A stretch of DNA of 52,376 nt from Rhodoferax sp. GTDB taxonomy: Bacteria; Pseudomonadota; Gammaproteobacteria; Burkholderiales; Burkholderiaceae_C. Made by a program: the position numbers and the translations under genes. The DNA lies in NCBI GenBank assembly GCA_024236015.1, contig JACKLK010000018.1, positions 1-52,376 of the forward strand. The letters are read 5' to 3'. Below the pieces are notes generated by a model. It did not search any database. It was not told the DNA's origin and worked only from the letters and a program-made list of their open reading frames with translations. The first letter of the stretch is position 1. Each line of letters begins with the position of its first letter. Positions 23,784 to 32,022 of the stretch are shown in pieces.

Positions 23784-24740
23784 TCAGGCCGCCTGCGCGA
23801 TCGCGGCGCGGATCTGGTCGTCGTTCACGGCGTCCGGGCGCTTGCGGGTGCGGCTGCGCTGGCCGTCGACCGACACGGCCGGCTCGCCCTCGATCGTCAC
23901 GCGCCGGACCACCCGCGGCTGGTCTCCGTAGTCGTTGATGGCGTAGTGTTGCGTCGACCGGTTGTCCCAGATCGCAACGTCGTCCTGGCGCCAGCCCCAG
24001 CGCACGGTGTTCTCCAGCCGCGTCACGCGGTTCTGCAGCAACTCGAAGATGCGGGCCGATTCCGTGCCCGAGAGGCCGACGATCCGCTTGATGAAGTGGC
24101 CGAGCAGCAGGGCACGCTCACCACTGACCGGGTGCACGTGGACCAGCGGGTGCTCGGCCTCGAACACCGCCGAAACGAACACGTTCTGGTGGTGCCGCAG
24201 GCGATGGTCCTCGACTTGTTCGCGCGTGGCACCGTAGTCGTAGTCGTTGCTATGCACCGCCCAGAGCTTCTCGGCCAACTGCTTCAGCTCGGGCGTCAGC
24301 CCCTCGTAGGCCGCCACGGTGTTGGCCCAGACGGTGTCACCGCCGTAGGCGGGGATGGATACGCCGCGCAGGATCGAGATCTTCGGGAAGGCGTCCACGA
24401 ACGTCACGTCGGTGTGCCACGAATCGGCCCGGCCACCGCCCTTGGAGGCGTCGAGCTCGAAGATGCGCGTGCCTTCGCGGGCCGGCACGGTGGGATGCGC
24501 GATGGTCTTCCCGAGCTTCGCGCCGAAGGCCTGATGCGAGGCGTCGTCCAGGTGCGATTGGCCGCGGAAGAACAGCACTTTGTGCTTGACCAGCGCAGCC
24601 TGCAGGTCGGCGACGGTGGCGTCGTCCAGCGAGGCGGACAGCTTCAGGTCCTGGACTTCGCCGCCGATGCGGCCGGCCAGCCGCCGGATGCGCAGGTTGC
24701 CGAAGGAGGTGTCGATGTTCGTGGTGTCGTGTGCGGTCAA
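23784..24740 (-). CDS. TauD/TfdA-family alpha-ketoglutarate-dependent dioxygenase
   Basis: A 318-residue Fe(II)/2-oxoglutarate dioxygenase. The iron ligands are H109 and D111 (S-W-H-T-D-V-T-F) and H265 (T-Q-H-Y-A); R276 is the expected 2-oxoglutarate arginine. The start chosen is TTG at 24740, with GGAG eight bases ahead; a longer frame to 24863 begins inside a palindrome and lacks family similarity. The family hydroxylates and thereby cleaves sulfonates, sulfate esters, phenoxyacids and similar. A CUT1 importer downstream instead of a TauABC-type one suggests a sugar-like or polyol-linked substrate (inference). Confidence 0.88.
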   Translation of the reverse strand: MTAHDTTNIDTSFGNLRIRRLAGRIGGEVQDLKLSASLDDATVADLQAALVKHKVLFFRGQSHLDDASHQAFGAKLGKTIAHPTVPAREGTRIFELDASKGGGRADSWHTDVTFVDAFPKISILRGVSIPAYGGDTVWANTVAAYEGLTPELKQLAEKLWAVHSNDYDYGATREQVEDHRLRHHQNVFVSAVFEAEHPLVHVHPVSGERALLLGHFIKRIVGLSGTESARIFELLQNRVTRLENTVRWGWRQDDVAIWDNRSTQHYAINDYGDQPRVVRRVTIEGEPAVSVDGQRSRTRKRPDAVNDDQIRAAIAQAA

Positions 24741-24810
24741 GGTCAGCTCCGGGGATGGAGCTGCGCACTCTAGGCAAGCCCTGCCGTGATGGGAACGAAT
24801 CGATTTCGAT

Positions 24811-24863
24811 TTGCTTAGCACGCAAACATCCGAAGGGTCCTCGGATGTTTGCGTGCTAAGCAA
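24811..24863. repeat. Perfect 23-bp inverted repeat with 7-bp loop
   Basis: Bases 24811-24833 (TTGCTTAGCACG... ending ATCCGA) are the exact reverse complement of 24841-24863, around the loop AGGGTCC. There is no T-run after either arm, so it is not an ordinary terminator. It lies 71-123 bases upstream of the TTG start of the dioxygenase gene. It could be a large operator or a structured leader of that operon. Confidence 0.9.
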
Positions 24864-25745
24864 GCTCCGATTCCGTATTCCCTTTGCGCCGGCTCATCCC
24901 CGGAGTGCGCCGATTCACGGATGTTCGTTGTTTGACACCTTCACGCCCGTGCTGCTCGACTGTTCAGCCAGTGGGCGGCCTGGAAGACGCCTGTGATGGT
25001 CGCGTATCGGCCTCATCGGTGCGCAGTTTGGCGTTCCGCCCGCCGTCTACCTGCGCCTGTCCGGCTCCAGCAGAGCCAGGCCCAGCAGGCACTAGTCGTG
25101 GCCCGCTTCAATCCTGATGTGCCCGGCGGCCTGCATCTGCATGAGCTCGGAGGACCGCCCCGCGCTCCGGATTGGCGGCGGCTAACGTGGTATTCCACAC
25201 GCTGGAGAGCATGACGGCGCGGCGGTGGTGAATGCAGCCGTGGAGAACGGGGCGCGAGCGAAATAGGGGCGACCGCAGTGCTGGTTCAGGATGCCTGCTT
25301 GGGTCGAAGGCAGACATCGGGGCCGGCGGATCGTGCATGTGCCAGAAGGGCTTCTTAAGCGGCAAGTCTCGGCGCGCACGTCCGGATGCGGCTCGACTTC
25401 CTTCGAAGAGAACGAAGGAGTCGAACTTCTCGGGGTCGACGAACCACCGGCCGGTGATCAGGGGTAGTGCTCCTGCTTCGGTTGCCGCCTGCTCCAATAT
25501 TGTCCAGGGACGTTGCCTGGCGAGTCGGTCTTGGCTTTCATCCCAGCGAACGTTCTGGTTGTGGGCAACCTGTGTGGTTCGACGGACGTTGCGGCCGCGC
25601 TTTTATGGGGGTAAGCCAGGGGCACCGGCTTGCTCCGACTCCGAAGAATGTCCTTGCACGGCTAGTACTTAGGCGCCCGATACTGCCGCCTCCTGCTCCG
25701 CCAAGGACGTAGTCCGGAGAGGTCCATGGAGTCCTCTCGAACAGC
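24864..25745. other. About 0.9 kb without a recognisable gene
   Basis: Several open frames cross this stretch, the longest convincing-looking one on the minus strand at 25108-25497 (129 codons). None shows a ribosome-binding site or a motif I can name. Composition is less biased than in neighbouring genes, suggesting decayed or non-coding sequence. A strong terminator follows at 25746. I looked for a tRNA or tmRNA end before the terminator and could not fold one. Confidence 0.5.
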
Positions 25746-25775
25746 AAAAAGGCCTTGAGTAATCAAGGCCTTTTT
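25746..25775. terminator. Strong, probably bidirectional rho-independent terminator
   Basis: AAAAAGGCCTTGA (25746-25758) and TCAAGGCCTTTTT (25763-25775) form a perfect 13-bp stem with a GTAA loop and T-runs on both strands. No recognised plus-strand gene ends just upstream. It insulates the operon starting at 25935. Confidence 0.9.
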
Positions 25776-25865
25776 CATTTCTTGGTCCAGAGACGACCTT
25801 CCCGAATATCGACGCAAGACCGCACAGGTCGACTTGTCGGCCGCGCAGGGCGGCAGCCCCCGGAC

Positions 25866-25895
25866 TTGACGGCATCTTCCCGGCCTGATTACATT
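25866..25895 (+). promoter_or_regulatory. Sigma-70-type promoter for the MaoC-lyase-CoA-transferase operon
   Basis: TTGACG (25866-25871) and TACATT (25890-25895) are separated by 18 bp, 40 bases ahead of the ATG at 25935. Confidence 0.6.
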
Positions 25896-25900
25896 TCCGG

Positions 25901-25920
25901 TTATCTAGTTAACTGAATAA
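25901..25920. promoter_or_regulatory. Imperfect palindrome at the expected transcription start (putative operator)
   Basis: TTATCTAGTTAACTGAATAA reads the same on the opposite strand at 16 of 20 positions, with a perfect core AGTTAACT. It begins five bases after the -10 element, where a repressor would block initiation. The cognate regulator is unknown; the GntR gene at 31269 at the operon's end is a candidate. Confidence 0.5.
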
Positions 25921-25934
25921 GGGCGGCGCAACCC

Positions 25935-26396
25935 ATGGCCGGTCTCTACTTCGAGGACTTCGTGGTCGATCACGTGTTCCGGCACGCGCTGACCCGCACG
26001 GTGACGGAAACGGACAACCTGCTTTTCAGCGCGCTGACCATGAATCCCCAGCCGCTGCACCTGGACGAGGAGTTCGCCAAGGGCTCGCCTTTCGGCACGC
26101 GGATCGTCAATAGCGTCTTCACGCTCGGGCTGGTCGTGGGCATCCCGGTCGCCGAGGTTTCGCTGGGGACCACGCTGGGCAACCTGGGCTTCGAGGACGT
26201 GCGGTTTCCCGCCCCGGTCCGGATCGGCGACACCCTGCGCGCGCAGACGCGGGTGCTGTCCAAGCGCGAGTCGCAGAAATGGCCGAACGCCGGCATCGTG
26301 CATTTCGAGCACACGGGCTTGAACCAGCGCGACGAAGTAGTCGCCACCATCCGCCGGGCCGGGCTGATGCTCAAGCGCCCCGTCGCCCAGGCATAG
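25935..26396 (+). CDS. MaoC-family (hot-dog) acyl-CoA hydratase
   Basis: A 153-residue MaoC-like hydratase. The residues T-E-T-D-N-L-L-F-S (near 24) and N-P-Q-P-L-H-L-D (37-44) correspond to the conserved hydratase segment, and G-T-R-I-V-N-S (54-60) to the following one. It is similar in layout to mesaconyl- or itaconyl-CoA hydratases. It starts a tight operon with an HpcH/CitE-type lyase (8 bases after) and a CoA-transferase, the gene trio known from C5-dicarboxylate degradation; substrate inferred, not seen. Confidence 0.85.
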   Translation: MAGLYFEDFVVDHVFRHALTRTVTETDNLLFSALTMNPQPLHLDEEFAKGSPFGTRIVNSVFTLGLVVGIPVAEVSLGTTLGNLGFEDVRFPAPVRIGDTLRAQTRVLSKRESQKWPNAGIVHFEHTGLNQRDEVVATIRRAGLMLKRPVAQA

Positions 26397-26404
26397 GGGG
26401 CCTC

Positions 26405-27340
26405 ATGCAGACGCCATGGCCCCTGCGGTCGCTGCTGTTCGTGCCGGCGCACCGCATCGACTGGGTTCGCAAGATCGGCCGCACGCCCGCCGACGCGGTG
26501 ATCCTGGACCTCGAAGACGCGGTTGCGCCGGACCTCAAGCCGAAGGCCCGCGAACTGATCGCGGAGGAGATCTCTCTGCTGCGCGAGCACGGGATCGTGC
26601 CGATCGTGCGGGTGAATGCGATCGGCTGCGGTGCCGAGGAGGACCTCGAGGCGATCGTCCAGCCTGGACTGGCCGGCGTCATGCTGCCCAAGGCGGACCA
26701 GCCGGGTGACGTCGCCACGCTGGACGCCTGGCTCGCGTTGGCCGAGCACTCGCGCGGCATGCCCCGCGGCGGCATCGGCATCATCCCGCTGCCCGAGACC
26801 GCCCGCGGGCTGTGGCTTGCGCACGAGATCGCGGCGGCCAGTCCGCGCGTGAGCGGCCTGATCACGGCGGTTTCCGGACCGGTGGTGGGCGACGTTGCGC
26901 GCGCCTTCGGATTCCTGCCGAGCGAGCAGGGCGACGAACAGCTGTTCCTGCAGTCGCGGATCATCCTGGCCAGCCGCGCCGCCGGCGCCCGGTACCCGAT
27001 CGGCACGCTGCAGGGCACGCGGCTCGACGACCTCGACGCGGTGCGCCGGCTGGCCCACCGGGCGCGGCGACTGGGTTTTTCCGGCGCGGCGCTGATCCAT
27101 CCGAGCCACGTCCCGATTGCCAACGAAGTCTTCCGCCCCAGCGCGCAGGAAGTGGCCTACGCGCGCGGCCTGGTGGACGCGATGGCCGCCGCGCAGGCAC
27201 AGGGCCAAGGCGCAGCGGCGTACCAGGGCGTGATGGTGGATGCCGCCATGCTGCCCTTTGCGCATGAGCTCATCGCCGCCGACGCTCGCTTCACGCAACG
27301 CGATCTCGCCCGGCGCGAAAGCGCGTCCGGCGCCGCCTGA
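26405..27340 (+). CDS. HpcH/HpaI (CitE-like) CoA-ester lyase
   Basis: A 311-residue protein: R-S-L-L-F-V-P-A-H at 8-16, the D-L-E-D-A-V metal/CoA segment near 35-40, arginine in V-R-V-N-A, and L-P-E-T-A-R with the metal-ligand glutamate. Family members cleave malyl-, citramalyl- or related 3-hydroxy-acyl-CoA esters to acetyl-CoA (or propionyl-CoA) and a 2-oxoacid. It follows the hydratase, whose product it would cleave. Confidence 0.87.
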   Translation: MQTPWPLRSLLFVPAHRIDWVRKIGRTPADAVILDLEDAVAPDLKPKARELIAEEISLLREHGIVPIVRVNAIGCGAEEDLEAIVQPGLAGVMLPKADQPGDVATLDAWLALAEHSRGMPRGGIGIIPLPETARGLWLAHEIAAASPRVSGLITAVSGPVVGDVARAFGFLPSEQGDEQLFLQSRIILASRAAGARYPIGTLQGTRLDDLDAVRRLAHRARRLGFSGAALIHPSHVPIANEVFRPSAQEVAYARGLVDAMAAAQAQGQGAAAYQGVMVDAAMLPFAHELIAADARFTQRDLARRESASGAA

Positions 27341-27379
27341 GGCCCGCCCGCCGCTCCAGCCCGCCATCGACCCATCGAC

Positions 27380-28630
27380 ATGAAGCCCATGCCCGATTCC
27401 GACCGCACCGCAGCCACGACCACGTCGCAACGCCCCCTGGACGGCGTCCGCGTGGTCGACCTCACCACGATCATCTTCGGCCCCTCGTGCACCCAGATCC
27501 TGGCCGACTACGGCGCCGACGTCGTCAAGATCGAGGCGCCGGACGGCGACTTCTCCCGGCACGCGGGATCGTCGCCGGTCGCCGGCATGGGGCCGATGTA
27601 CCTCAACCTCAACCGCAACAAGCGCGGCGTCTGTCTCGACCTCCGTCGGCCCGCAGCGGTGCAGGCGCTGCTGCGCCTGATCGCCACGGCGGACATGTTC
27701 ATCAGCAACGTGCGGCCCGCCGGCCTGGCGCGGCTGGGGCTGGGCTACGACCAGCTGCGCGCGGCCAAGCCCGACATCGTCTGCATCAGCCTGGTGGGCT
27801 ACGGCCAGTCCGGACCCTATGCCCACCAGCCCGCCGTCGATGACGTGCTGCAGGCCGGCAGCGGCATGTCGGACCTCTTCGCGATCAGCCAGGGCGGGGC
27901 GCCTTCCTATGTGCCGATGAACGTCGCCGACCGTCTGGCGGGCACGGTCGCCGCGCATGCCGCGCTGGCGGCGCTGATCATGCGCGATCGCACCGGTGAC
28001 AGCCAGCACGTCGAGGTGCCGATGTTCGAGACCATGGTGGCCACCGTCATGGGAGACCACCTGATGGGGGCGAGCTTCGTCCCCGAGGCCGGGCCCATGG
28101 GCTACTCGCGCATCCTTTCGCGCGACCGGCAGCCCTTCAAGACCGCCGACGGCTACATCAGTACGGCCATCTACAGCGAGAAGCACTGGCAGGCCTTCCT
28201 CCCGGCCATCGGACACGCCAACCTGCGGGAAACCGACCAGCGCTTCGCCAATGCGCCCTCCCGGGCAAAGCACTACCCCGAGGTCTACCGGTTCCTGAGC
28301 GAGCAGTTCCGCCAGCGCGGTTCGGGCGAGTGGCTCGAACTGCTTTCCAGCCTCGACATCCCTTGCTCCCGCGTGGTGTCGCTCCAGGACGTGGTGGCCG
28401 ACCCGCACCTGAAGGCGGTGGACATGTTCCCCGAGGTGCGGCATCCCACGGTAGGCCCGATGCGCGACATCCGCATGCCCATCCAGTGGAAAGGCGTGGA
28501 GCTGGGCACGCGCCGGCCGGCGCCGATCATGGGCCAGCACACGGAGGAGGTCCTTCGCGAGCTGGGTTATGACGAAGCCGGGATCGAAGCCGTGACCGGT
28601 TCGGCCGCCCGCGCCGTGCCCCAACCCTGA
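27380..28630 (+). CDS. CaiB/BaiF family III CoA-transferase
   Basis: A 416-residue class III CoA-transferase. N-terminal V-R-V-V-D-L-T-T; A-D-Y-G-A-D-V-V-K-I-E (42-52) is the CoA-binding region. D154 in P-A-V-D-D-V-L-Q is the expected catalytic aspartate that forms the acyl anhydride. It moves CoA between carboxylic acids and so activates the substrate of the hydratase/lyase pair. No clear ribosome-binding site; an alternative ATG is three codons later. Confidence 0.9.
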   Translation: MKPMPDSDRTAATTTSQRPLDGVRVVDLTTIIFGPSCTQILADYGADVVKIEAPDGDFSRHAGSSPVAGMGPMYLNLNRNKRGVCLDLRRPAAVQALLRLIATADMFISNVRPAGLARLGLGYDQLRAAKPDIVCISLVGYGQSGPYAHQPAVDDVLQAGSGMSDLFAISQGGAPSYVPMNVADRLAGTVAAHAALAALIMRDRTGDSQHVEVPMFETMVATVMGDHLMGASFVPEAGPMGYSRILSRDRQPFKTADGYISTAIYSEKHWQAFLPAIGHANLRETDQRFANAPSRAKHYPEVYRFLSEQFRQRGSGEWLELLSSLDIPCSRVVSLQDVVADPHLKAVDMFPEVRHPTVGPMRDIRMPIQWKGVELGTRRPAPIMGQHTEEVLRELGYDEAGIEAVTGSAARAVPQP

Positions 28631-28652
28631 ACACTGACCCGAGGAGCCCCGC

Positions 28653-29051
28653 ATGCCCCTGACCACACCGATGTACGACGACAGCCGGCACAGTCCGCTG
28701 GACTCGCGCTACGTGAACGTCGACGAGCTGCCGTGGAAGCCGACGCCCACGCCCGGCATCGACATGAAGATCCTGCTGCAGGACAAGGACACCGGCCTGC
28801 TGACTGCGCTTTTTCGCTGGGCCCCCGGAACCGAACTGGCGCTGCACGAGCACGTCGAGGTGGAGCAGACCTACGTGCTCGAGGGCAGCATCGTCGATGC
28901 CGAAGGGGAAGTCACGGCGGGCAACTATGTGTGGCGGCCGCGTGGCAACCGGCACGTGGCGCGCTCGCCCCGCGGCGCCCTGGTCCTCTCGTTCTTTCTC
29001 AAGCCCAACGTGTTCATCGACGCCGAACTGGCCGGGCGCACGCTCGAGTAG
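28653..29051 (+). CDS. ChrR-like cupin-domain protein
   Basis: A 132-residue single cupin. Motif 1 runs G-T-E-L-A-L-H-E-H-V-E-V-E-Q-T-Y-V-L-E-G (metal ligands H-x-H and E), motif 2 near P-R-G-N-R-H-V. Related proteins include acetophenone-type dioxygenases and anti-sigma metal-binding domains. GAGGAG precedes the ATG. It could be a small dioxygenase or an acyl-CoA/ligand isomerase; reaction unassigned. Confidence 0.82.
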   Translation: MPLTTPMYDDSRHSPLDSRYVNVDELPWKPTPTPGIDMKILLQDKDTGLLTALFRWAPGTELALHEHVEVEQTYVLEGSIVDAEGEVTAGNYVWRPRGNRHVARSPRGALVLSFFLKPNVFIDAELAGRTLE

Positions 29052-29093
29052 CGTCCTCCGAGTTCCCTTTCTCACTCACCCAGGAGACATCCC

Positions 29094-30050
29094 GTGAAGA
29101 AAATCCTCATGGCACTCGCCGCGGCCGGCGCGATGCTGGCCCTGCCCGCCGGCGCGCAGGGTTTCCCGTCCAAGCCGATCAGGATCGTCATGCCCACCCC
29201 GGCCGGAAGCTCGAGCGACGCGCTCGCGCGCATGCTCGGCGAGCAGGTCCAGAAGGACACGGGCACCTCCATCGTGGTCGAGAACCGGCCGGGCGCGCTC
29301 GGCACCATCGCGGCCGAACTGGTCGGGCGTTCCCCGGCGGACGGCTACACGCTCCACATGAGCTCGGTGTCCACCCATGCGCAGGTGCCGCACCTGCTGA
29401 AGAAGGTGCCGTACGACGCGAACAAGGATTTCGAGCACGTCGCCCGCCTGGCCGTGTTCGAGTGGCTGATCGTGGCCGACCCGGCCAAGTACAACTCCCT
29501 CAACGACCTGATCGCCGCCGCCAGGAAGGCGCCCGGAAAGCTGTCGTTCGCGTACGGCACGGCGTCCTCCCTGGCCGGGGTCGCCGAGTTCAACAAGCTT
29601 GCCGGTATCGACGCGCTTGGCGTCGCCTACAAGGGCCAGCCGCTCGCGCTGACCGACGTGGCCGGCGGCCGCGTCGACTACATGCTGGTGGATGTGAACG
29701 TTTCCGCGCCGATGATCGCGGCCGGCAAGCTCAAGCCGTTGGCGGTGGCCGCGCCCAAACGGGCGCCGCTGCTGCCCAACGTCCCCACGATGGCGGAATC
29801 CGGCGTGCCCGCATTCGAGTTCATCGGCTGGGTCGGCCTGTCGGCCCCGGCGGGCACGCCGCCCGCGACGGTCAAGTGGATCGCTGACCATGCCAAGGCA
29901 GCGCTCGACAAGCCTGAACTGAGCAAGCGCCTGATCGATGCCGCCATCACGCCGGCCTTCATGCCGACGGAGGAGTTCAAGAAGTTCGTCGCCGGCGAGG
30001 TGACGCGCTGGGGCAAGCGCATCGACGCCGCCGGCATCCAGCCGGAATAG
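29094..30050 (+). CDS. Bug/TctC-family periplasmic binding protein
   Basis: A 318-residue tripartite-tricarboxylate-transport receptor. The signal peptide is K-K-I-L-M-A-L-A-A-A-G-A-M-L, cleaved around A-G-A near residue 21. The mature start F-P-S-K-P-I-R-I-V-M-P-T-P-A-G-S-S-S-D is diagnostic. The start is GTG at 29094, after AGGAGA. No tctA/tctB membrane genes are in the window, so it is an orphan receptor, common in this bacterial group. It probably binds the operon's carboxylate substrate. Confidence 0.92.
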   Translation: MKKILMALAAAGAMLALPAGAQGFPSKPIRIVMPTPAGSSSDALARMLGEQVQKDTGTSIVVENRPGALGTIAAELVGRSPADGYTLHMSSVSTHAQVPHLLKKVPYDANKDFEHVARLAVFEWLIVADPAKYNSLNDLIAAARKAPGKLSFAYGTASSLAGVAEFNKLAGIDALGVAYKGQPLALTDVAGGRVDYMLVDVNVSAPMIAAGKLKPLAVAAPKRAPLLPNVPTMAESGVPAFEFIGWVGLSAPAGTPPATVKWIADHAKAALDKPELSKRLIDAAITPAFMPTEEFKKFVAGEVTRWGKRIDAAGIQPE

Positions 30051-30054
30051 CGTG

Positions 30055-31272
30055 ATGAGCGTCGAAACCGGCCAGAGAACCTTCGCTACCGCCAGCGCGG
30101 AAGACATCCGGGCCCTGCGCGAGGTGCTGCGGGAGTTCGGGCGGTCCGAGATTCGGCCCAACGTCCGCGCGCTCGAAGCCGCGGGAACCCTGCCGAAGGA
30201 GATGTACCGCCGCATCGGCGAGCTCGGCGCCTTTGGATGCGCGTTCCCGGAATCGCTCGGGGGATCCGCGATGGGCATCGAAGCCATGGCGGTCTGCGCC
30301 GAGGAGCTGGCGTACGCGTATCCGCCCCTGAGCGCCGGCATGAACATGCAAGGTGCGACGGTGCCGCTGACCATCCTGCAGTGGGGCGCCGCGGCCCAGG
30401 TCGAGCGCTACGTGCCGGGGCTGATCTCTGGCAGAAAGATCGGCTTCAACGCCATGACGGAGCCCGACGGCGGAAGCGACTTCGTCGGCGCGATGCGCAC
30501 CCGCGCCGTGCGGGACGGCGGGGACTATGTGCTCAACGGCTCTAAAATGTGGATCACGAATGCGGACGTGGCCGACGTCGGCATCGTGTACTGCAAGACG
30601 GACCCCGCGGCGGGGCACAAGGGCGTCTCGGCCTTCCTCGTCGAGCGAAACACGCCCGGATTCCAGACGCGGCGGATCAAGTGCTCCGTGCTCGGCAGCC
30701 TCATGACCACCAACGAACTCCATTTCACCGACATGCGCGTCCCGGCCGGCCAGATGCTCGGTGAGGAGGGCGAGGGCTTTCGCATCGCCATGAGCGCGAT
30801 GGACTACGGCCGGGTGGTGATCGCCGCGCGCTCGCTGGGCCTGGCGCGGGCCTGTCTGGATGCCTCGGTGGAGTACGCCGACCTTCGCACCGCCTTCGGC
30901 CAGAAGATCGGCAACTTCCAGATGATCAAGAAGATGATCGCCGAGATGGTCTGCGACGTCGCCGCCGCGCAGGAGCTCGTCTACGGCACCGCGCGCAAGT
31001 TCGATGCGGGACAGGTCAGCACGCGCGACAGTTCGATCGCGAAGTTCTTCGCGGGCGAGGCCGCCAATCGCGCGGCGCAATCGGCCTCGGAGATCTTCGG
31101 CGGCTATGCGTTCTCGGATGAACTGCCGATCTCGATCTACCTCAACTACGCCAAGCTGTGGCAAACCGGCGAAGGTTCGGCGAATCTGCAGCGTGTGCTG
31201 ATCGCGGACGACGCGCTGGGCTGGAAATCGCTCGACCGGCACCAGCGCGCGCCGCGCAAGCTTCCGCAATGA
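30055..31272 (+). CDS. Acyl-CoA dehydrogenase
   Basis: A 405-residue FAD enzyme with the usual three domains: M-T-E-P-D-G-G-S-D (134-142) and W-I-T-N (166-169) for FAD contacts, and catalytic glutamate E373 in T-G-E-G-S-A-N-L. The ATG at 30055 is preceded by an in-frame GTG. It introduces an alpha,beta double bond and passes electrons to ETF (genes at 46460-48153). It starts four bases after the Bug gene stop. Confidence 0.9.
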   Translation: MSVETGQRTFATASAEDIRALREVLREFGRSEIRPNVRALEAAGTLPKEMYRRIGELGAFGCAFPESLGGSAMGIEAMAVCAEELAYAYPPLSAGMNMQGATVPLTILQWGAAAQVERYVPGLISGRKIGFNAMTEPDGGSDFVGAMRTRAVRDGGDYVLNGSKMWITNADVADVGIVYCKTDPAAGHKGVSAFLVERNTPGFQTRRIKCSVLGSLMTTNELHFTDMRVPAGQMLGEEGEGFRIAMSAMDYGRVVIAARSLGLARACLDASVEYADLRTAFGQKIGNFQMIKKMIAEMVCDVAAAQELVYGTARKFDAGQVSTRDSSIAKFFAGEAANRAAQSASEIFGGYAFSDELPISIYLNYAKLWQTGEGSANLQRVLIADDALGWKSLDRHQRAPRKLPQ

Positions 31273-32009
31273 GCAGCAACCCCCTGGCGGTGCGGGAGCA
31301 CGGCCCGAGGTACCTCTGGATCCGCGAGCAGCTCGTCAGGATGATCCTGGACGGCGGCTTCAAGGGCGGGGCGCCCCTGCCGCCCGAAGGGCAGCTCGCC
31401 AGGCATTTCGGCGTCGCGCTCGGCACCTTGCGCAAGGCCATCGACGAGCTCGTCGCGCGCAAGATCGTCGAGCGCGTCCAGGGCAAGGGTCTCTTCGTCG
31501 CGGCCTATGACACCCAGGCGGCGATGCGGCTGTTCCGCATCGTCGATGCATCGGGGGTCAAGCAGTTGCCGAACTTCGACCGGGTACTGGGCATCCGCAC
31601 CCGTGCCGCCGGCGCCAACGAGCGCCTGCGGCTCGGCCTGGCCAGGGACGAGAAGGTCGTCGAGCTGCGGCGCACCCGGACCTTCGCGGATGGCGCGGTG
31701 ATGCTGGAGTCGATCTGCCTGCCCGGTTCCCGCTTCGCGGACTTCAAGGCGCGGCTGGGCACGCAGCGTCCGGTGCTCCTCTACGACTTCTACGAGCAGG
31801 AATACGGTGTCCGCATCGTCGGCGTGGAGTCGCGCCTGCGCGCGGTGTCGGCGACTGCCGACGATGCGAAGGAAATGGGCCTTCGCGCCGGGCATCCGCT
31901 GCTCGAAGTGGAACGCGTTGCCTTCGAACTCGACGCCAGGCCGGTTGAGCTGCGCACCACCTTGTGCGACACGACGGAGGGCCGGCATTACCTGGACGTT
32001 CCGGGCTGA
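31269..32009 (+). CDS. GntR-family (HutC/UTRA) transcriptional regulator
   Basis: A 246-residue regulator. The winged helix-turn-helix is at about 12-78 (Y-L-W-I-R-E-Q-L-V-R-M-I-L; F-G-V-A-L-G-T-L-R-K-A-I-D-E-L), followed by a UTRA ligand-binding domain (about 95-240). The ATG at 31269 overlaps the dehydrogenase stop, so it is co-translated with the operon it probably controls. It is convergent with the dienelactone hydrolase gene. Confidence 0.9.
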   Translation: MSSNPLAVREHGPRYLWIREQLVRMILDGGFKGGAPLPPEGQLARHFGVALGTLRKAIDELVARKIVERVQGKGLFVAAYDTQAAMRLFRIVDASGVKQLPNFDRVLGIRTRAAGANERLRLGLARDEKVVELRRTRTFADGAVMLESICLPGSRFADFKARLGTQRPVLLYDFYEQEYGVRIVGVESRLRAVSATADDAKEMGLRAGHPLLEVERVAFELDARPVELRTTLCDTTEGRHYLDVPG

Positions 32010-32022
32010 CCTGCCGTAGCGA

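Noticed and set aside
21197..23938. Long open plus-strand frame (over 900 codons) opposite the CUT1 transporter genes
   Set aside because: Composition is an Arg/Gln/His-rich shadow of the coding strand, with no recognisable domain; the minus-strand genes have signal peptides, EAA loops and ribosome-binding sites.
24741..24863. N-terminal extension of the TauD-like protein to an ATG at 24863
   Set aside because: The extra codons come from the palindrome arm and a region with no family similarity; the TTG at 24740 has GGAG ahead and fits the family length.
25108..25497. Minus-strand frame of 129 codons in the gene-poor gap
   Set aside because: The first half has a protein-like composition, but there is no ribosome-binding site, motif or neighbour supporting it; left as unassigned sequence.
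25560..25745. Possible tRNA or tmRNA upstream of the strong terminator
   Set aside because: A CTCCGCCA-like end and a GGTTCGA-like string are present, but they are not in the right order or spacing and no cloverleaf can be paired.
25970..28666. Long open minus-strand frame (about 900 codons) opposite the MaoC, lyase and CoA-transferase genes
   Set aside because: Antisense shadow of three clear enzymes; no start signal or motif.
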